Both the position numbers and the translations under genes were made by a program. Shown here piece by piece: positions 25,894-33,879 of a stretch of 64,000 nucleotides of DNA. Origin of the DNA: Hominifimenecus microfluidus (lineage in GTDB: Bacteria > Bacillota > Clostridia > Lachnospirales > Lachnospiraceae); assembly GCA_020687485.1 (NCBI GenBank), contig JAJEQR010000017.1, positions 1-64,000 of the forward strand. Direction: 5' to 3'. Position 1 is the first letter of the stretch. The number at the start of each line of letters is the position of its first letter. The notes under the pieces are model-generated. The model was not told the origin of the DNA. It ran no database searches and saw only the letters and a list, made by a program, of their open reading frames with translations.

Positions 25894-28800
25894 TTATAGT
25901 TCAATGTTGACGATTGTATCTTCGTCCATCTCTTTCAGCAGGTTTTCACGCAATACAGCAAGGTATTTATCAACATCCTCCTTGCTTTCCAGCCGCCACG
26001 ATGCCGTCTTGGCAACCGTCTTGATGGAAACATTCTTCGTGGTGCGCACCTTATATACCGGCTGCGGTTCTGCGACCTTTTCTGCCGGTTTCACGGTCTC
26101 GCCGCGTTTTTTCGCCTCTTCTTCCTGACGCTTGCGCTCTGCCTCGGCCTTTGCCTCTGCTTCCTTCGCAAGGCGAATATCCTCTGTGTTCATCTCGTTG
26201 AGCAGGCGCAGCTTCAGTGCCTCCGCCTTATCTGCATAACTGCGCAGAGTGGAGACATTGTTGCAGTGCTCCGCACCGTCCATGATCTCCTTAAACTGTT
26301 CCAGATAACGGTTGAACTTCGCATCCTTATAGGGCTTGGTGTTCAGCACTTCAAAGACACGGTTCTGGTCCTGACCTATGGAATCCTTGACCGGCTCTGC
26401 CTGCTCTTCCAGAATGCGCATATAGCAGTTCATAAACTTCTCGCGCAGCTCCGGCAGCTTCGGAATCTCTTTGTAGGGCTTCGGCATCCGGACGATGGTG
26501 CGCATCTTAGCCACCACGTCCTCCAGTTCTGCATCCACGATGTAGGTCTTGCTGTCCTCGTAGATATTCAGCATATCCAGCGCACGAGTGAAGATGTTCA
26601 GCTGCTCACTGCCAAAGAAATCTCGGATAGGCTCATAGTCTTCGCCAAAATCCATCAGATCGTCCTGCTCGTCAAATACGGTCTTAAAGAATTCAAGCGG
26701 TGCCTGAATCTGTACCAGTGCGGAAAGCCGCTTCTTGCCCTTTTCCAGAAGTTCTTTTCCGGGATAGGTGTAATTCTCATATTTCGGTTCCAGCCGCTCA
26801 ATCTCGGTGATTCGATTCTCGCAGTAATGCTGGAAGTTCTTCATGATGGTATCTTCGTCATCGGCAGGCGGTGCCACCTTGAACAGCTCTTTCATCACAG
26901 TGCGGACGGCCTTTTTCTGGTTTTCCGGTACCCGCACGCGCACTTCCGTCAGCAGCTTATCCACGAACTGCTTCTTCGTGATATAGCCGATGATTTCTTC
27001 CTCGGAACGGTTGTTCAGATTGACGCTCTCACCATTGACCGTAAAGGACAGATCTCCACGCTTAAAGAGACGTGCCACCAGCCAATGGATGTCATCTTCC
27101 ACAAAGCCATAGGGTGCTTTCATAAAGCGATCCTTGATGGTTTTCATAGAGGTTTTCATGTGCATCCGGGAGTTACCTGCCACGAATTGCAGCACATCAT
27201 CCAGCGCGTGAACATTGGATTCTCCGGTATCTCCCAGTGCCAGCGACAGCTGATTGCTGGTCTTGAACATCTTCCGGATGTCTGCTTCGCCCATCGCTGC
27301 GTCGATGTAGGACAGCTTGTGGTAAACCGTCTGCACCAATCTTCCGATTGCCTCGTTGATGCGGCTGGTCACTTCCTTGCCGGAAGTGTGCAGCACATCG
27401 CCATTGACATAGATGGTAGCCTCTTTCAGAGCTTCCGTCAGGTAAAGCTTGGCGTTCCCGTTGCGTTCCCGCATCTCCACGCGCTTTGCTTCCTTAATGG
27501 TCTCATACTTGGCAAGCCGCACAGAAGTATTCTTGCGCAGGAACCGCTCAATTTTCAAGTATGCCCGCATTTCCGTCAGGAACGCATCATCGTTCGGCAG
27601 AACTACAAGGACTTCCTTGCCCTGGCCAGAGAGCAGGCGCAGCGTACCATCATCGGTGCCGCCCTCATACCACGGGGTCAGCACACGGAGGCCGATATCG
27701 TAATTCTGGTTTGCCTTATAGGGGCGGTCATCCACTGTCTGATTGAAGGAGAACGCATACCGTCCACTGAAGCTTGGGTACTGATACTTTTTACTGGAGA
27801 AAATGTCCTCATAGATCATCTCCGCGATCTTTGTGATGACCTCCGGCATCTCCACATTTTCTTTTTCGATTTCGTTGTTGATTTCCTGTTCCTCATCGGT
27901 CAGGAATACATAGATGGAGCCATTCTTCTGGATCAGCATCTGGCGCATCAGCACTTTCAGTGCATCCTCCACCTGTGCCTTCAAAGAAATACGATCATCG
28001 TCAATGCTGGTAATCATCAGGCTGACGATGTTGTCCACGTTGGCTTCGATCTCCAGAACATATTTAATCAGGAAAAGGGTCTTCAGCACATTGATGGCAA
28101 AGACATCTTTTTCCTTCTTTTCCGGGTTGATGTAGCTGTTATCATAAGCGCGGATGATCACGCTGCTGTGGCTGTGGTCGAGGAAGTTCTCCAATGCATC
28201 ATAGAACCGATAGAACGGCACGATTGCCCCCATCTCATCGTCCATCAGCTGCATGGCAGACTCTTTGAACAGAGCCAGCATGGAACGTTCACCTTCGGAC
28301 AGGTGCTTGCCGGATGCACCGTGGGTACGGATGCTGGTCAGCACGCTGGCAAGCAAATTAAACTGGTACGGAACAAAAGGATAAACCTCTGCAAAGTCTT
28401 CTGCGTTGGCGTACAGTTTTTTCTCCACACCGTCGTTGAAGACAATCAGATTTTTGATGATGGTTGCTTTCTGGTCATAGAGCAGACGCAGGCTCTGTGC
28501 TGCGGTCTCTGTCTTATCCAGAATACGCTTTTTGATAACAGCGTCTACATTGGCAGAGGACAGAGAAAGGCGTGTATCGAAACGTCCCTGAATCTTGGAG
28601 AAGTCGTTACCCTTCACCTTGGTAATGGAGTCGATATCCTGCTGGCTCGTTACGATTACCCAAGCCTTACCCATACACTCCTTGCCCAGTTCTTCCGTCA
28701 CTGTCTGGAGGTTCAGCATCAGCTTGGAATCATCGCCAATGTACTGACCAATCTCATCCACAAGGAAAACCACATGGTGGTTGTTACCTTTTTTATCAAT

Positions 28801-29547
28801 ATAGGACTTCACACGCTTGGCAAAATCCTCAATGCTGATCTGGTAGCTCTCGGTTGCTTTCTCGCACCAGTTACGGGCAGCTGATTCACTCATGAAATCC
28901 ATGTCAGAAAGAACATCGACAACGGAATCCTGAATGAAATCGAAGTCCTGACGAGAGCTTTCCCACGGATCGCCATACTCTTCTTCAAACTTTTCCTTAA
29001 ACTCTTCAAAACGACCTTCCTCGGAAAGTCTGCGCTCCAGGTCAGCAAGGTGCGGCATGGAACCGCAGAAGCCCTGCATTTCATTGAAAACTTTCAGGAA
29101 TACGTTCACAATGGCATCTTTATTTTCTTTGCCATTCGAATCGCTTTTGGAATCAATGTTGAAAAGAATCACATCTGATGGGGTGTTTGCTGCCAGCTGC
29201 ATATCTGCCAGCACCATCTGATTGGTAATCTTCTGATCTTCGATAAAGTAGTCGATGGCATGTTTGTCTCCGACCTGTTTATTCTGAAGCAGATAGGACA
29301 GAATTTTCAGGAAATGAGATTTACCACTTCCAAAAAAGCCGGAAATCCAGACACCCATTTTCGGTGTGGTTCCCTGAATACCTTTTTTATATGCTGCAAA
29401 GAAATCCGCAAAATGACGCTGAAGCTCACGGGTCACAACATACTCTTCCAGCTCCTGCGCTACATTTGTCTCTTCACCCTGACCGACAATGATAACGCCC
29501 TGTATCTCACGGTCAATTTTCTTTCGGAACATGTCCTTGATCTGCAT
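25894..29547 (-). CDS. brxC: BREX P-loop protein BrxC
   Basis: 1217 aa from the ATG at 29547, placed 8 nt after GGAGG; the alternative five codons upstream has no good site. Walker A is WISGFFGSGKSHFLKILSYL (about residues 62-80), and a Walker B-like segment is HHVVFLVDEIGQYIGDD. The C-terminus is a long Glu/Lys coiled coil (KEAEAKAEAERKRQEEEAKK) and a Lon-like tail. BrxC is a STAND-like AAA ATPase essential for BREX methylation and exclusion. It sits 18 bp after brxB. Confidence 0.95.
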   Translation of the reverse strand: MQIKDMFRKKIDREIQGVIIVGQGEETNVAQELEEYVVTRELQRHFADFFAAYKKGIQGTTPKMGVWISGFFGSGKSHFLKILSYLLQNKQVGDKHAIDYFIEDQKITNQMVLADMQLAANTPSDVILFNIDSKSDSNGKENKDAIVNVFLKVFNEMQGFCGSMPHLADLERRLSEEGRFEEFKEKFEEEYGDPWESSRQDFDFIQDSVVDVLSDMDFMSESAARNWCEKATESYQISIEDFAKRVKSYIDKKGNNHHVVFLVDEIGQYIGDDSKLMLNLQTVTEELGKECMGKAWVIVTSQQDIDSITKVKGNDFSKIQGRFDTRLSLSSANVDAVIKKRILDKTETAAQSLRLLYDQKATIIKNLIVFNDGVEKKLYANAEDFAEVYPFVPYQFNLLASVLTSIRTHGASGKHLSEGERSMLALFKESAMQLMDDEMGAIVPFYRFYDALENFLDHSHSSVIIRAYDNSYINPEKKEKDVFAINVLKTLFLIKYVLEIEANVDNIVSLMITSIDDDRISLKAQVEDALKVLMRQMLIQKNGSIYVFLTDEEQEINNEIEKENVEMPEVITKIAEMIYEDIFSSKKYQYPSFSGRYAFSFNQTVDDRPYKANQNYDIGLRVLTPWYEGGTDDGTLRLLSGQGKEVLVVLPNDDAFLTEMRAYLKIERFLRKNTSVRLAKYETIKEAKRVEMRERNGNAKLYLTEALKEATIYVNGDVLHTSGKEVTSRINEAIGRLVQTVYHKLSYIDAAMGEADIRKMFKTSNQLSLALGDTGESNVHALDDVLQFVAGNSRMHMKTSMKTIKDRFMKAPYGFVEDDIHWLVARLFKRGDLSFTVNGESVNLNNRSEEEIIGYITKKQFVDKLLTEVRVRVPENQKKAVRTVMKELFKVAPPADDEDTIMKNFQHYCENRITEIERLEPKYENYTYPGKELLEKGKKRLSALVQIQAPLEFFKTVFDEQDDLMDFGEDYEPIRDFFGSEQLNIFTRALDMLNIYEDSKTYIVDAELEDVVAKMRTIVRMPKPYKEIPKLPELREKFMNCYMRILEEQAEPVKDSIGQDQNRVFEVLNTKPYKDAKFNRYLEQFKEIMDGAEHCNNVSTLRSYADKAEALKLRLLNEMNTEDIRLAKEAEAKAEAERKRQEEEAKKRGETVKPAEKVAEPQPVYKVRTTKNVSIKTVAKTASWRLESKEDVDKYLAVLRENLLKEMDEDTIVNIEL

Positions 29548-29565
29548 AACAGTTTCCTCCATCCA

Positions 29566-30141
29566 TTACTTTACCAGTCGGAATGCCCGGTAATAGTTAT
29601 CGTCTTTAATCTCATTGAACAGAATCAGCTCCTGCTCATTATAGGTTCCCGGAAAGAACATCACGACCGGGCAGCGCACAAACGCCTGGTGCAAGTTGTT
29701 AAGCACCTTGTGGGAGCGCAAAATCGGATAGCACTTGCCGATACCGGTCAGGAACACGACTGCATTCTCCGGTGTATGTTCTTTGATATATTGCACGATC
29801 AGGCTGTCATCGTCATTTACCTTCATGGAGTTGGTCACTGCCTTGACGATACGCTCGATTCCTCGCTTTTTTTCAAAGTCATAGCACTTTTCCATGAAGT
29901 TTTTCTTTTCCAAAAAGTCAATGATGATATCATACAGGTCAAAGACCACAAGCTCAAAATCATCATCGCCCCTGTCGTTCTTATTTTTCAGATACTCTAC
30001 ACGCTCCCGAACTTCCAGTTCCTTTTCCGGTGGATAATCAAACACCCAATAGTTGACCTCATTTGCGCGGCCTGTTCCTTTTCGGAAAGACGGCTTATGG
30101 ATTGCAAGCTCCATCTCATCCAGTCTTTGGCTTAAATCCAT
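29566..30141 (-). CDS. brxB: BREX protein BrxB (DUF1788)
   Basis: 191 aa, matching DUF1788 in length and motifs: NYWVFDYPPEKELEVRERVE, LYDIIIDFLEKKNF, and the C-terminal CPVVMFFPGTYNEQELILFN. GGGGGTAAGATGAA precedes ATG. It starts one base after brxA ends. BrxB is an essential core BREX protein without known enzymatic activity, thought to bridge other components. Confidence 0.93.
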   Translation of the reverse strand: MDLSQRLDEMELAIHKPSFRKGTGRANEVNYWVFDYPPEKELEVRERVEYLKNKNDRGDDDFELVVFDLYDIIIDFLEKKNFMEKCYDFEKKRGIERIVKAVTNSMKVNDDDSLIVQYIKEHTPENAVVFLTGIGKCYPILRSHKVLNNLHQAFVRCPVVMFFPGTYNEQELILFNEIKDDNYYRAFRLVK

Positions 30142-30142
30142 T

Positions 30143-30751
30143 TCATCTTACCCCCGTCAGTGTTTTTACCATGATGCCAAGGTCATGGTCATAAAGCCAA
30201 TGCTCAAATGCAATATCAAGAATTGGCTTCAGTATTTTTCTTGTGCTGTTTGCCCGGTTGCTTTCTAAAAGCCCAGCTTCATAAAGCTGCGTTTTATAGC
30301 AGGAGCCAAGGCGGTGCAGCGTATAGTCTTGAAGAGAAGCCACTTTCTCACTCTGTTCCTGCTTATTTTTGAAAAATATCCGGATATCTGCATCCGTCAG
30401 CTCATCGGAACCAAGAATCATGTTTTCCCGCACTACTTCATACACAAAATCAAAGAACAGCGTGTCATGCAAAAGAGCCGCAGTCAGCACAAATAATTTT
30501 TGTGTAGCCAGATCACTGCTCAGAAAGATTGGATAAAAGCTTTCATCTAATGTCTTGATACGGGCTGTTACAGTAGAATAAATCTGCTGCGCTCGTAGTT
30601 TTGTCGGTGCGCCATAAATGTTTGTCTCTTCATTCAACTTTTTAATGTCTGCAAAGCTCTTACCCTCGCTCAAAAGCTGCACGGTTTTCCGAAATTCCAT
30701 AAACCAAAACGAAAATTTCACTGCTCCGGCACTATACGGTTTTCTTTCCAT
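30143..30751 (-). CDS. brxA: BREX protein BrxA (DUF1819, NusB-like fold)
   Basis: 202 aa from the ATG at 30751 (GGAGAGAACGAAG upstream), giving MERKPYSAGAVKFSFWFMEF. A longer frame from 30811 overlaps the HTH gene and has no site. DUF1819 hallmarks: the YSAGxxxxSFWFxEF start, LYEAGLLESNRANSTRKILK, and FEHWLYDHDLGIMVKTLTGV at the end. BrxA is a small DNA-binding core protein of BREX. It overlaps the upstream HTH gene by 20 bp. Confidence 0.92.
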   Translation of the reverse strand: MERKPYSAGAVKFSFWFMEFRKTVQLLSEGKSFADIKKLNEETNIYGAPTKLRAQQIYSTVTARIKTLDESFYPIFLSSDLATQKLFVLTAALLHDTLFFDFVYEVVRENMILGSDELTDADIRIFFKNKQEQSEKVASLQDYTLHRLGSCYKTQLYEAGLLESNRANSTRKILKPILDIAFEHWLYDHDLGIMVKTLTGVR

Positions 30752-30959
30752 CTTCGTTCTCTCCATTTCCGGATTTTGTTTTAATGTATCTGCCGCTTTT
30801 GATTCTGGCATCCTTCGGCTTTTCGGCGTTAATAGGAATGACCCACTGATGGCCTAAACGCTCGGCACCATCAATTCGCCCTTCCGTGCATAATGTCTGT
30901 ACTCTTCTTGTGCAGATTCCCCATTTTTCAGAAGCCTGCTTAATCGTCATGAAATCCAT
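30732..30959 (-). CDS. Small helix-turn-helix protein heading the BREX operon
   Basis: 75 aa. Residues 3-45 form a MerR/excisionase-type HTH_17 domain (TIKQASEKWGICTRRVQTLC, then TEGRIDGAERLGHQWVIPIN). The tail is basic. GAGGTTCCGT precedes ATG. It is the first gene after the BREX promoter and overlaps brxA, so it probably regulates the operon. It is not the WYL-type BrxR described for some BREX loci. Confidence 0.8.
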   Translation of the reverse strand: MDFMTIKQASEKWGICTRRVQTLCTEGRIDGAERLGHQWVIPINAEKPKDARIKSGRYIKTKSGNGENEDGKKTV

Positions 30960-31018
30960 ACGGAACCTCTTTTTCGATGTCTAAAGTCACTCGCAGCAAG
31001 TTAAAATTTCTCATTTAT

Positions 31019-31047
31019 ATTCTACTCCAAGAAACGAACAAAATCAA
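31019..31047 (-). promoter_or_regulatory. Candidate promoter of the BREX operon
   Basis: Read on the minus strand: TTGATT (31047-31042), 17 bp, TAGAAT (31024-31019), ending 60 bp before the HTH start codon. A GTTC/GAAC dyad overlaps the -35 side (about 31035-31074), a possible operator. Confidence 0.5.
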
Positions 31048-31096
31048 TCGAAAGTTCTTCCAAATTTTGAACGATTTTTTAGAACCAACTCTTCTG

Positions 31097-31136
31097 CAAG
31101 CAGGGCTTTCGTGACACGAAAGCGATTTTCTGCTTG
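31097..31136. repeat. Nested inverted repeat between BREX promoter and relaxase terminator
   Basis: The inner palindrome is GCTTTCGTG-A-CACGAAAGC (31105-31123), 9-bp perfect arms. The outer arms are CAAGCAG (31097-31103) and CTGCTTG (31130-31136). It lies in about 190 bp of non-coding DNA. Confidence 0.6.
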
Positions 31137-31226
31137 TTGGGGAAACTCCCCAATCCCCTTAGAACGCTGCCTGCGGCATCGGGCTGCGCATCCGTTCCGG
31201 ATGCTTTAACGGCAGTTCCTGCCAAA

Positions 31227-31277
31227 GAAAAAAAGCCCGGTGCAGCATGAGCATTACACCCACACTGCACCGGACTT
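31227..31277 (-). terminator. Terminator after the conjugative relaxase gene
   Basis: Arms AAGCCCGGTGCAG (31233-31245) and CTGCACCGGACTT (31265-31277) with one G-U, followed on the minus strand by TTTTTTT. It separates ICE transfer genes from the BREX promoter. Confidence 0.8.
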
Positions 31278-31281
31278 TCCA

Positions 31282-32748
31282 TCATCGACTGCTTTGTCTA
31301 TTTTCTTCTTCCTGCCGCACTTCTTGCTCATGCAGCTGCTCTTTCTTCTGTTCGTCCTCTTTCAGGATTTCCTGCACGATTTTCTGTGCCACAAGCCAAT
31401 CCTGCATTTCTGATTTTGTTTTGCGGTACTCTGCATAGGAGCTTTTCTTTCGTTCCAGAAGCATCGCATACTCTGCGTTCAGCTCGCTGATGCGCGGGAG
31501 CTTTTTGTCAGAGCCGTTCTCTTTCTTATAAGTATCAAACGCCTTTTTTGCTGCGCTGCGCAAGGCCAGCGTATCCCGGTGGGCTTCATAGAACTCTCGA
31601 TTGTAGCCGGATGCTTTATACGCGGCAAAAACATCTTTTGTCTTGGCATAATTGATTAGATGCTTCCGCAGCACTGACACTTCCGACATCCGTGCCTCAT
31701 CTGCCTTTACAGATTCCAGCAGCGCATCGCATTTTTCAGAAATTCCATCTGCCTTTTCCTTCAGCTCTGCATAGCTCTTGATTCCATGCTCTTCCATGAA
31801 CATCATGGCTTTTGCCATCTGCTTCAAATTAAAGACTTTCGCCCAACGCGCATATCCCGCGCCTTTGCCCGCCTGCATTTTTGCACGGACATCAATAAGG
31901 AACGACAGCTCCGCCTTCTGATGCACCTGTGCTGACCGTGCGCTTGTGCGGGTTTTCTCTGCAAATTTGCTTTTATGAACCGCATTCCCGGCAATCACTT
32001 CGCAGAGTTCTTCAATCGAATATCCTTTGCCAAGAGAGCGGAAGCGGGCAAATCTGGCATGGCCTTTTCCCCGCAGTGCAGGCTGTTTTCCATCTTTATA
32101 CTCGTACCCTGCTTCCTGCAAAATTCCAATCAGTTCCCGGAAGTCTTTCGGTTTTCTTGCCAATGCTGCATCAATGGACTCGCAGATTTCATCCCGCTGC
32201 GATTTTTTCTCCGGGTATTCCGTTCTCTTCTGCCGCTCTCCATAGGGCTTCCGGATAATGACCGACAACCGGTGTTCCAGACAGACGATATCACTGAGCC
32301 TTGCCAGTGCAAGACCGGACAGGCGAAAATCTCGGAATTTTCTGGTGCAGTCTAATGTAGTCGAATTAAAAATAATATGGTTATGAATGTGCGCACGATC
32401 AACATGGGTAGCCACGATAAATGCATGTTTTCCCTTGGTGAATCTCTTGGCCGTCTCATACCCAACCTTGTTTGCTTCCTCCGGTGAGATCTCTCCGGGT
32501 TTAAAGGATTGTCGAATCTGATATGCAATCACATCATGCGCCTGAGTTCTTCCCGTGATGTGCTCATACTGCCGTTTGGAAAGCATGAATTCTTCATCAC
32601 AGGTCTTAGCATCACAGGCATACGCACTGATGTATTTTCCATCTTCCGTCTTTGCTGCATTCTCAGAATAATCAGTACGGTCAGCCAGACACTGCGCTAC
32701 CGTCTTTCCTTTATTGATATGCAGCGCAATTAGTCTTGTAGCCGCCAT
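31282..32748 (-). CDS. MOBP-type conjugative relaxase (MobA/VirD2-like)
   Basis: 488 aa. The relaxase domain carries the three-His metal motif HVDRAHIHNHIIFN (about residues 115-128), and Tyr residues in the first 60 aa can act as the nicking residue. The C-terminal half is a charged coiled coil (AEYAMLLERKKSSYAEYRKT). It nicks the element at oriT and pilots the strand into the recipient. GGAGGAATAAGGA precedes ATG. It belongs to the Tn1549/CTn-type relaxases found with MobC and a giant SNF2-like helicase. It is the last gene of the transfer block before BREX. Confidence 0.9.
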   Translation of the reverse strand: MAATRLIALHINKGKTVAQCLADRTDYSENAAKTEDGKYISAYACDAKTCDEEFMLSKRQYEHITGRTQAHDVIAYQIRQSFKPGEISPEEANKVGYETAKRFTKGKHAFIVATHVDRAHIHNHIIFNSTTLDCTRKFRDFRLSGLALARLSDIVCLEHRLSVIIRKPYGERQKRTEYPEKKSQRDEICESIDAALARKPKDFRELIGILQEAGYEYKDGKQPALRGKGHARFARFRSLGKGYSIEELCEVIAGNAVHKSKFAEKTRTSARSAQVHQKAELSFLIDVRAKMQAGKGAGYARWAKVFNLKQMAKAMMFMEEHGIKSYAELKEKADGISEKCDALLESVKADEARMSEVSVLRKHLINYAKTKDVFAAYKASGYNREFYEAHRDTLALRSAAKKAFDTYKKENGSDKKLPRISELNAEYAMLLERKKSSYAEYRKTKSEMQDWLVAQKIVQEILKEDEQKKEQLHEQEVRQEEENRQSSR

Positions 32749-32766
32749 TCCTTATTCCTCCATCTA

Positions 32767-32792
32767 AAAAGAGCTACCCGAAGGCAGCTCTT
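32767..32792 (-). terminator. Terminator between the 89-aa gene and the relaxase gene
   Basis: 10-bp stem AAGAGCTACC/GGCAGCTCTT with a TTCG-type tetraloop; on the minus strand it is followed by TTTTT. It means relaxase may be expressed separately or by read-through. Confidence 0.75.
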
Positions 32793-32807
32793 ACCAATCT
32801 ACTATTC

Positions 32808-33077
32808 TCATTTTAACATCCGTTCCCGGTCATAAGCTCCCTGCAAATAAACGGCCTGCTTGATGATTTCTTCCATATCGAAATAGACGCACATGATGCT
32901 TTCATACAGCTTCCACACATTAGATTCGCTGCCTCCCACCATTTCCATCAGCTGGTCTTCCATCTTCGATTGCTCAGACTGTTTTTCCTGATAAGCTGCC
33001 TCTTCCACAAAATGATTTTCTCCATCTGTTTCCTCGTATCGTAAATCATAATAATCTTTCATAAACTGAATATCCAT
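32808..33077 (-). CDS. Hypothetical conjugative-element protein, acidic
   Basis: 89 aa, acidic and helical (DYYDLRYEETDGENHFVEEA), with no membrane segment. GGAGGGATTAG precedes ATG. It sits between the CD1845-like membrane protein and the relaxase, the position of a small accessory gene in CTn-type elements. Function unknown. Confidence 0.6.
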   Translation of the reverse strand: MDIQFMKDYYDLRYEETDGENHFVEEAAYQEKQSEQSKMEDQLMEMVGGSESNVWKLYESIMCVYFDMEEIIKQAVYLQGAYDRERMLK

Positions 33078-33088
33078 CTAATCCCTCC

Positions 33089-33394
33089 TCAAATTGTCAA
33101 AACATCCTCTACACGCTCGCACAGCCGTTCCATTAGTTCCATGATGCCGCCCGCACCAACCGCAGCTGCAAACAGTCCCATCTCAATCAGGGTCAGCAGG
33201 AACACATCCGTCCAGCTCGCCCGAACCACCGAATAGATGCCGCAGCCAAGAACAAACAGCATGATTGGCGAAAGCACCCACAGGGATAGCTGCATCAGCA
33301 GATTCCAGATAAAGCACAGAAATCGCAGCAGAAACGCAACTGGCAGCAACAGGATTTTCAGCATCAGCTTCAACAAAAAACATACGATCTTCAT
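33089..33394 (-). CDS. CD1845-family small membrane protein
   Basis: 101 aa, with three or four hydrophobic segments (IVCFLLKLMLKILLLPVAFL, LSPIMLFVLGCGIYSVV, VFLLTLIEMGLFAAAVGAGG) and a charged C-terminus. The ATG at 33394 follows GGGGTGAAATCC; the in-frame GTG three codons earlier overlaps that site. Proteins of this type are constant companions of MobC and relaxase in clostridial CTns. Role unknown. Confidence 0.7.
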   Translation of the reverse strand: MKIVCFLLKLMLKILLLPVAFLLRFLCFIWNLLMQLSLWVLSPIMLFVLGCGIYSVVRASWTDVFLLTLIEMGLFAAAVGAGGIMELMERLCERVEDVLTI

Positions 33395-33490
33395 GGATTT
33401 CACCCCTTCGTTTTTCTTTTCATCTTCATTTTACTGTACCCGCTTGCCAAACACCACGATGTCAATAGGAAGACCTCAAAAATATGTAAC

Positions 33491-33514
33491 GGCACAGACA
33501 GTTTCATCTGTGCC
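33491..33514. repeat. Inverted repeat in the mobC-CD1845 gap (possible oriT or terminator)
   Basis: GGCACAGA (33491-33498) and TCTGTGCC (33507-33514) with an 8-nt loop, in the only sizeable gap between mobC and the relaxase genes. No T-run follows directly, so it is a weak terminator candidate, and oriT is an alternative. Confidence 0.4.
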
Positions 33515-33546
33515 ATGTGCTGTAGAAATCCCGCACATTTGCGCCG

Positions 33547-33879
33547 TCAGCGAATATCAGAAAGCCTCTTCAGGATCAGCTTCTGCATCTCCCAGAGTTC
33601 ATCCAGCCGCTTCTGCAAATCCCGGATATCCTCCGCATAGATGCTTCCGGATTCATTGGCTCGTTTTGCGTACTGGTTCAGGTTGTTGCTGCATCGGCGA
33701 AGAAGGGTGGATACCTGCGCCACATCCGACAAATCAAGATTTACGCAGTACCCGTCCATCGCCATTTTTCTCATATAGGCACCGGTATTGCGGATGCCTA
33801 ATTCTTTCTGCTTTTCATGAATCCTCGCCAGCTCTTCCGGATTTACCCGGACGTTGATCCAGTGTTCCCGAACACTCAT
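33547..33879 (-). CDS. mobC: MobC-type relaxosome accessory protein
   Basis: 110 aa. An N-terminal ribbon-helix-helix (HWINVRVNPEELARIHEKQK, with GIRNTGAYMRKMAMDGY) precedes the MobC motif ARRCSNNLNQYAKRANxxG, here LLRRCSNNLNQYAKRANESG. It helps the relaxase open oriT. Its ATG overlaps the stop of the giant helicase gene by 4 bp, with GAGGAGGTGGCACT in front. Confidence 0.88.
   Translation of the reverse strand: MSVREHWINVRVNPEELARIHEKQKELGIRNTGAYMRKMAMDGYCVNLDLSDVAQVSTLLRRCSNNLNQYAKRANESGSIYAEDIRDLQKRLDELWEMQKLILKRLSDIR

Noticed and set aside
24620..26128. 502-codon plus-strand frame
   Set aside because: Antisense shadow of pglX; no start signal or recognisable motif.
26266..28884. Very long open frame (872 codons) on the plus strand
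   Set aside because: It lies opposite brxC, has no RBS, and its product is an antisense shadow rich in Leu/His/Gln without domain features. brxC has clear family motifs.
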